Positions 59,949 to 64,000 of a stretch of DNA of 64,000 bases are shown here, piece after piece. Source of the stretch: Nocardioides marmotae (GTDB lineage Bacteria; Actinomycetota; Actinomycetes; Propionibacteriales; Nocardioidaceae). Positions within the stretch are counted from its first letter, which is position 1. Every line of letters begins with the position of its first letter. The position numbers were made by a program, and so were the translations under genes. The notes beneath the pieces were generated by a model that saw only the letters and a list, made by a program, of their open reading frames with translations, searched no databases and had not been told where the DNA came from. The stretch covers positions 1,612,001 through 1,676,000 of the forward strand of contig NZ_CP053660.1 of assembly GCF_013177455.1 (NCBI RefSeq), written 5' to 3'.

Positions 59949-60484
59949 ACGACGACGACGACACCGTCCTACCGGCCACCGCCCCCTCGGCTCCGAGCAA
60001 GGTCCGGCTGCGGCTCCTGTTCGCCGGGGTGTTCGCGGTGCTCTACGTCACCGACGTGGTCTCCAAGATCCTCGCCGTCGAGCACCTCACCGGCCGCCCG
60101 GACGTCGAGATCCTCGGCGACCTGTTCGTGCTGCACCTGGTGCGCAACCCGGGCGCGGCGTTCAGCGCCGGCACCGAGTACACCGTGGTGCTCTCCTGCA
60201 TCGCGATCGCGGCGGTCCTGGTGGTGCTCTTCCTGGCGCGCCGGGTCGGCAACGTCCTGTGGGCCGTCGCCCTGGCCGTGCTGCTCGCGGGCGTGGCCGG
60301 CAACCTGACCGACCGGCTCCTGCGCGCGCCGGGCCCGATGCGGGGGCACGTCATCGACATGTTCATGCTGCCGAACTGGCCGGTCTTCAACGTCGCCGAC
60401 ATGTGCATCAACGTCGCGGCGGGGCTGATCCTGCTCCAGGCGTTCCGCGGCGTGCGCATCGACGGCACCCGGGAGGAACGATGA
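59921..60484 (+). CDS. lspA: Lipoprotein signal peptidase
   Basis: The 187-residue inner membrane aspartyl protease has four helices and cleaves lipoprotein signal peptides. [12 protein letters not shown], the first catalytic Asp in GNLTDRLLR (about residue 126) and the second in VFNVADMCI are present. The start is uncertain: ATG 59921 lies 28 bases inside the DksA gene without a ribosome site, and a CTG at 59945 or an upstream GTG 59912 are alternatives. Its stop overlaps rluD (ATGA). Confidence 0.92.
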   Translation: MQAARGTSLNDDDDTVLPATAPSAPSKVRLRLLFAGVFAVLYVTDVVSKILAVEHLTGRPDVEILGDLFVLHLVRNPGAAFSAGTEYTVVLSCIAIAAVLVVLFLARRVGNVLWAVALAVLLAGVAGNLTDRLLRAPGPMRGHVIDMFMLPNWPVFNVADMCINVAAGLILLQAFRGVRIDGTREER

Positions 60485-61416
60485 CCCAGGACGACCACCG
60501 CACGCTGACCATCCCCGAGGCTCTCGGAGGAGAGCGCGTGGACGCCGCCATGGCGCGGCTCTTCGGCGTCTCCCGCACCCGCGCCGCGGACCTGATCGCC
60601 GACGGCAACGTGCGCCTCGACGGCGCCGAGGTCGGCAAGAGCGACCGCGTCCTGCCCGGGGCGGTCCTCGACGTCACCATCCCGAGCCTGGTCGACCCGC
60701 TCGAGATCGTGCCGGAGATCGTCGAGGGGATCGGGATCATCCACGACGACGACGCGATCGTGGTGATCGACAAGCCCGTCGGCGTCGCGGTCCACCCCTC
60801 GCCGGGCTGGTCGGGCCCGACCGTCGTCGGTCACCTGGCCGGCGCGGGCTTCCGGATCGCCACCAGCGGCGCCTCGGAGCGCCAGGGCATCGTCCAGCGT
60901 CTCGACGTCGGCACCTCCGGCGTCATGGTGATCGCGAAGTCCGAGCACGCCTACTCGGTGCTGAAGAACGCCTTCCGCAACCGCACCGTCGACAAGACCT
61001 ACCACGCGCTCGTGCAGGGCCACCCCGACCCGCTCGAGGGCACCGTGGACGCCCCGATCGGCCGGCACCCGAAGGCGGACTACAAGTTCGCGGTGATGGC
61101 CGACGGCCGCCCGAGCGTGACGCACTACAACACCCTCGAGGCGCACCGCTTCGCCAGCCTGCTCGAGGTGCACCTCGAGACCGGCCGCACCCACCAGATC
61201 CGGGTGCACATGGCCGCGCTCAAGCACCCCTGCGTCGGCGACATCACCTATGGCGCCGACCCGACGCTGGCCCGCCGCGTGGGCCTGGAGCGCCAGTGGC
61301 TGCACGCCGTGCGGCTCGGCTTCGAGCACCCCGAGACCGGCGAGCAGGTGAGCTATGAGTCGACGTACCCCGACGACCTGGCCCACGCGCTCGAGGTCAT
61401 CCGTGGCGCCAGCTGA
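60481..61416 (+). CDS. rluD: RluD-type 23S rRNA pseudouridine synthase
   Basis: The 311-residue enzyme has an N-terminal S4 RNA-binding domain (about 16-75, with [21 protein letters not shown]) and a catalytic domain with the Asp in [19 protein letters not shown] (about residue 145). It isomerises uridine in helix 69 of 23S rRNA in E. coli. ATG 60481 overlaps the lspA stop. The lspA-rluD order is widely conserved. Confidence 0.92.
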   Translation: MTQDDHRTLTIPEALGGERVDAAMARLFGVSRTRAADLIADGNVRLDGAEVGKSDRVLPGAVLDVTIPSLVDPLEIVPEIVEGIGIIHDDDAIVVIDKPVGVAVHPSPGWSGPTVVGHLAGAGFRIATSGASERQGIVQRLDVGTSGVMVIAKSEHAYSVLKNAFRNRTVDKTYHALVQGHPDPLEGTVDAPIGRHPKADYKFAVMADGRPSVTHYNTLEAHRFASLLEVHLETGRTHQIRVHMAALKHPCVGDITYGADPTLARRVGLERQWLHAVRLGFEHPETGEQVSYESTYPDDLAHALEVIRGAS

Positions 61417-62119
61417 GTCCGGCCCGGGGCCCCTGCCGGACGTGACCGTGCGGCCGGCGGTGCCGGCCGACGTCGGCGACCTCGCCGCGGTCCACCTGCG
61501 CGCCCGCCGGGCCGCGCCGATGCCGGAGCCGGCCCACCCGGACTCCACCCTCGCGCCGTTCCTCGCCACGCGCATCGGCGCCGACCAGGTCTGGGTGGCC
61601 GAGGCGGGGGAGCGGGTCGTCGGCTACGCCCGGCACACCGCGAGCTGGCTCGACGACCTGTACGTCGACCCGTCGGCCGCCCGCCGCGGGGTCGGCACGC
61701 TGCTGCTCGACGTCGTCAAGGACCGGCTCCCGGACGGCTTCTGCCTGTGGGTCTTCGAGTCCAACACCCCGGCTCGTGCCTTCTACGCCCTCCACGGGCT
61801 GCTCGCCCTCGAGCGGACCGACGGCTCGGCCAACGAGGAGCGCAGCCCCGACATCCGGATGGCCTGGCCCGGCCGCGACCCGGTCGCCTTCCTGCGCGGG
61901 CTGGTCGACGAGGTCGATGCCGAGCTCGGCGACCTGCTGGCCCGCCGCGCGGCGCTGACCCGCGCGATCCAGCCGCTCAAGACCGACCCCTCGCGCGACC
62001 CCGCGCGGGAGCGGGAGGTGGCCGAGCGGATCGCCCGGCGGGTGCCCGAGCTGGGCACCGACCGGCTCGTCCCGGTCGTCGACGCGATCATCACCGCCTC
62101 GCTCGACGCTGCCCGCTGA
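61403..62119 (+). CDS. GNAT acetyltransferase fused to an AroQ-like chorismate mutase domain
   Basis: The 238-residue protein has a GNAT domain (about 14-155) with the acetyl-CoA loop RRGVGTL (94-100) and [11 protein letters not shown]. Residues about 165-238 look like an AroQ chorismate mutase: [12 protein letters not shown], Lys193, and DPARE with Asp199, Arg202 and Glu203 in the spacing of Asp48, Arg51 and Glu52 of E. coli chorismate mutase. GTG 61403 overlaps the rluD end by 14 bases. No substrate is known; mutase activity and its link to acetylation are inferences. Confidence 0.75.
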   Translation: MAPAESGPGPLPDVTVRPAVPADVGDLAAVHLRARRAAPMPEPAHPDSTLAPFLATRIGADQVWVAEAGERVVGYARHTASWLDDLYVDPSAARRGVGTLLLDVVKDRLPDGFCLWVFESNTPARAFYALHGLLALERTDGSANEERSPDIRMAWPGRDPVAFLRGLVDEVDAELGDLLARRAALTRAIQPLKTDPSRDPAREREVAERIARRVPELGTDRLVPVVDAIITASLDAAR

Positions 62120-62279
62120 CGCCTTCGTCACGGTCCCCGCATTGTCGGCGGCGAGTGACAGGCTCTGCCGCAGCCGTGAAGTAGCCTGACGTCCTTCCCC
62201 AGGATCGACGCCGGGCCGTCCACCCGGTGGCTGGTGCTGCCCGTCCACCGCTGCGAACCCCAGGAGATCGATACCGCCG

Positions 62280-64000
62280 ATGTCGACCGGCTCCCAGGAC
62301 TCCTTCGTCCACATGCACGTCCACACCGAGTACTCGATGCTCGACGGGGCGTCGCTCCTGGACGGACTCTTCACCCGCGTCGCGGACCTCGGGATGCCTG
62401 CCATCGCGATGACCGACCACGGCAACCTGCACGGCGCCTTCGACTTCTGGTCCAAGGCGCGCAAGCACGGCGTGAAGCCGATCATCGGCATCGAGGCGTA
62501 CGTGACTCCGGGCACCCCGCGCGGCGAGCGCAAGCGCGTGCGGTGGGGCAAGGGCGACGTCAAGGAGGAGGGCGGCGACGACGTCGCCGGTGGCGGCGCC
62601 TACACCCACATGACGATGTGGGCGGAGAACACCGCCGGCATGCACAACCTCTTCCGGCTCTCCTCGCGCTCCAGCCTCGAGGGCTACTTCTACAAGCCGC
62701 GGATGGACAAGGAGATCCTCGCCGAGCACAGCGAGGGGATCATCGTCAGCACCGGCTGCCCCAGCGGCGCGATCCAGACCCGGCTGCGGCTGGGCCAGTG
62801 GGACGAGGCGGTCCGCGAGGCCGGCGAGCTGCAGGACATGTTCGGCCGCGACAACGTCTTCCTCGAGCTGATGGACCACGACATCTCGGTGGAGAAGCGG
62901 GTGCGCGACGACCTGCTCAAGCTCGGCCGCGAGCTCGGCATCCCGCCGCTGGCGACCAACGACTCCCACTACAACAACCCCGAGGACGCCGCGGCCCACG
63001 ACGCCCTCATCTGCGTCGCCTCGGGCAAGCGGCTCTCCGACACCAACCGCCTGAAGTTCGACGGCGGCGGCTACTACATCAAGTCCGCGGCCGAGATGCG
63101 CGAGCTGTGGGCCGACCGCAACGGCATGCGCGAGGCCTGCGACAACACCCTGGCGCTGGCCGAGCGCTGCGAGGTGGAGTTCGTCGAGTCCACCGGCGGC
63201 TACATGGCGCGCGCCGACATCCCCGCGGGCGAGACCGAGGAGAGCTGGTTCCGCAAGGAGGTCTGGCGCGGGATCGAGTCGCGCTACCCCGGCGACCGGC
63301 TCGACCAGGAGGTCAAGGACCGCGTCGAGATGGAGCTCGGCGTCATCTCGGCCAAGGGCTACTGCGGCTACTACCTCGTGGTCGCCGACTTCATCCAGTG
63401 GGCCAAGGACAACGGCATCCGTGTCGGCCCGGGTCGTGGCTCGGGTGCGGGCTCGATCGCGGCGTACGCCCTGCGCATCACCGACCTGTGCCCCCTGGAG
63501 CACGGGCTGTTCTTCGAGCGGTTCCTCAACCCCGAGCGCCCCTCGATGCCCGACTTCGACATCGACTTCGACGACCACCGCCGCGGCGAGGTCATCGCCT
63601 ACGTCACCCGCAAGTACGGCGCGGACCGGGTCGCCCAGATCGCGACCTTCGGCCGGCTCAAGGCCAAGGCCGCGATCAAGGACGCCGCGCGCGTGCTCGA
63701 CTACGGCTTCGCGATCTCCGACAAGATCACCAAGGCCCTCCCGGCCGACGTGATGGGCAAGGGCGTCCCGCTCAAGGAGCTGTTCAACCCCGACCACAAG
63801 CGCTACGGCGAGGGCGGGGAGTTCCGTGCGCTGCACGACTCCGACGTCGACGTCCGCACCATCTATGAGACCGCGGTCGGCCTCGAGGGCCAGATCCGCA
63901 ACTGGGGCGTCCACGCCGCCGGCGTGATCATGTCCAGCGACCCGCTGATCGACATCGTGCCGATCATGCAGCGCCCGCAGGACGGCGCGATCATCACCCA
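62280..64000 (+). CDS. dnaE: DNA polymerase III alpha subunit, N-terminal part (3' truncated by the window)
   Basis: 573 codons are visible and the frame runs off the end. The PHP domain begins FVHMHVHTEYSMLDGASLLDG and AMTDHGNLHG; the palm has RVGPGRGSGAGS and the catalytic PDFDIDFDD (about residues 422-430). This is the replicative polymerase, and the start SQDSFVHMHVH is typical of actinobacterial DnaE1. ATG 62280 lies after AGGAG at a rather long distance. TAGCCT at 62182 is a candidate -10. Confidence 0.96.
   Translation, partial: MSTGSQDSFVHMHVHTEYSMLDGASLLDGLFTRVADLGMPAIAMTDHGNLHGAFDFWSKARKHGVKPIIGIEAYVTPGTPRGERKRVRWGKGDVKEEGGDDVAGGGAYTHMTMWAENTAGMHNLFRLSSRSSLEGYFYKPRMDKEILAEHSEGIIVSTGCPSGAIQTRLRLGQWDEAVREAGELQDMFGRDNVFLELMDHDISVEKRVRDDLLKLGRELGIPPLATNDSHYNNPEDAAAHDALICVASGKRLSDTNRLKFDGGGYYIKSAAEMRELWADRNGMREACDNTLALAERCEVEFVESTGGYMARADIPAGETEESWFRKEVWRGIESRYPGDRLDQEVKDRVEMELGVISAKGYCGYYLVVADFIQWAKDNGIRVGPGRGSGAGSIAAYALRITDLCPLEHGLFFERFLNPERPSMPDFDIDFDDHRRGEVIAYVTRKYGADRVAQIATFGRLKAKAAIKDAARVLDYGFAISDKITKALPADVMGKGVPLKELFNPDHKRYGEGGEFRALHDSDVDVRTIYETAVGLEGQIRNWGVHAAGVIMSSDPLIDIVPIMQRPQDGAIIT

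Noticed and set aside
1..64000. tRNA, rRNA, insertion sequence or prophage genes
   Set aside because: No cloverleaf-like segment, rRNA stretch, transposase or integrase motif was found by reading; a tRNAscan and ISfinder search would settle it.

Overview
The window is from a high-GC actinobacterium, most likely Nocardioidaceae (Nocardioides or a close relative). The evidence is the very high G+C coding bias, GTG starts, dense GTGA/ATGA gene overlaps, actinobacteria-restricted families (DUF3040, DUF6504, the SAV_6107 HEPN family, an Rv2175c-like regulator, a class II DAHP synthase) and an actinobacterial division cluster ending in sepF-yggT-divIVA. The species is inferred, not proven. No rRNA, tRNA, CRISPR array, insertion sequence or prophage was recognised.

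Layout. 1-5.4 kb: the end of a sensor kinase, a DUF2804 protein, a flavin-reductase-like protein, a LuxR-type response regulator, and an MpaB-type oxygenase divergent from a TetR regulator with a clear dyad operator between them. 5.4-16.6 kb: a pair of palindromic repeats, glpK, a DUF1028 protein, two transporters, a phosphofructokinase with the residues of the PPi-dependent type, a class II DAHP synthase, a threonine aldolase-like enzyme, a zinc-ribbon membrane protein, and a class I DAHP synthase (aroF) behind what looks like a leader-peptide attenuator. 16.7-30.5 kb: a DMT exporter, endonuclease IV, glycan/methyltransferase genes, a PASTA-domain Ser/Thr kinase divergent from an Rv2175c-like regulator, a secreted guanyl RNase with its barstar, a polyprenyl synthase, metF, a CrtI-like oxidase and small accessory genes. 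30.5-39.7 kb: a LexA-box (SOS) promoter driving DUF6504-HEPN, then a methyltransferase, dinB and DUF3040, and a moxR-DUF58-transglutaminase trio on the other strand.

39.7-59.2 kb is the complete dcw cluster: mraZ with four MraZ boxes, an mraW-RNA-like hairpin, a small membrane ORF, rsmH, ftsL, ftsI, murE, murF, mraY, murD, ftsW, murG, murC, ftsQ, a 22-bp repeat array, ftsZ, pgeF, yggS, sepF, yggT and divIVA. Together these make UDP-MurNAc-pentapeptide, lipid I and lipid II, polymerise them at the septum, build the Z-ring and then direct polar growth. 59.4-64 kb: a DksA/TraR protein, lspA, an RluD-type pseudouridine synthase, a GNAT-chorismate mutase fusion and the start of dnaE.

The gene neighbourhood from the class II DAHP synthase through pknL, the Rv2175c-like gene, the polyprenyl synthase, metF, DUF3040 and the dcw cluster to divIVA matches, from memory, the Mycobacterium tuberculosis Rv2178c-Rv2145c region, with extra genes inserted. 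Many start codons sit only 6-8 nt after a TANNNT hexamer, which implies that a large share of the transcripts are leaderless.
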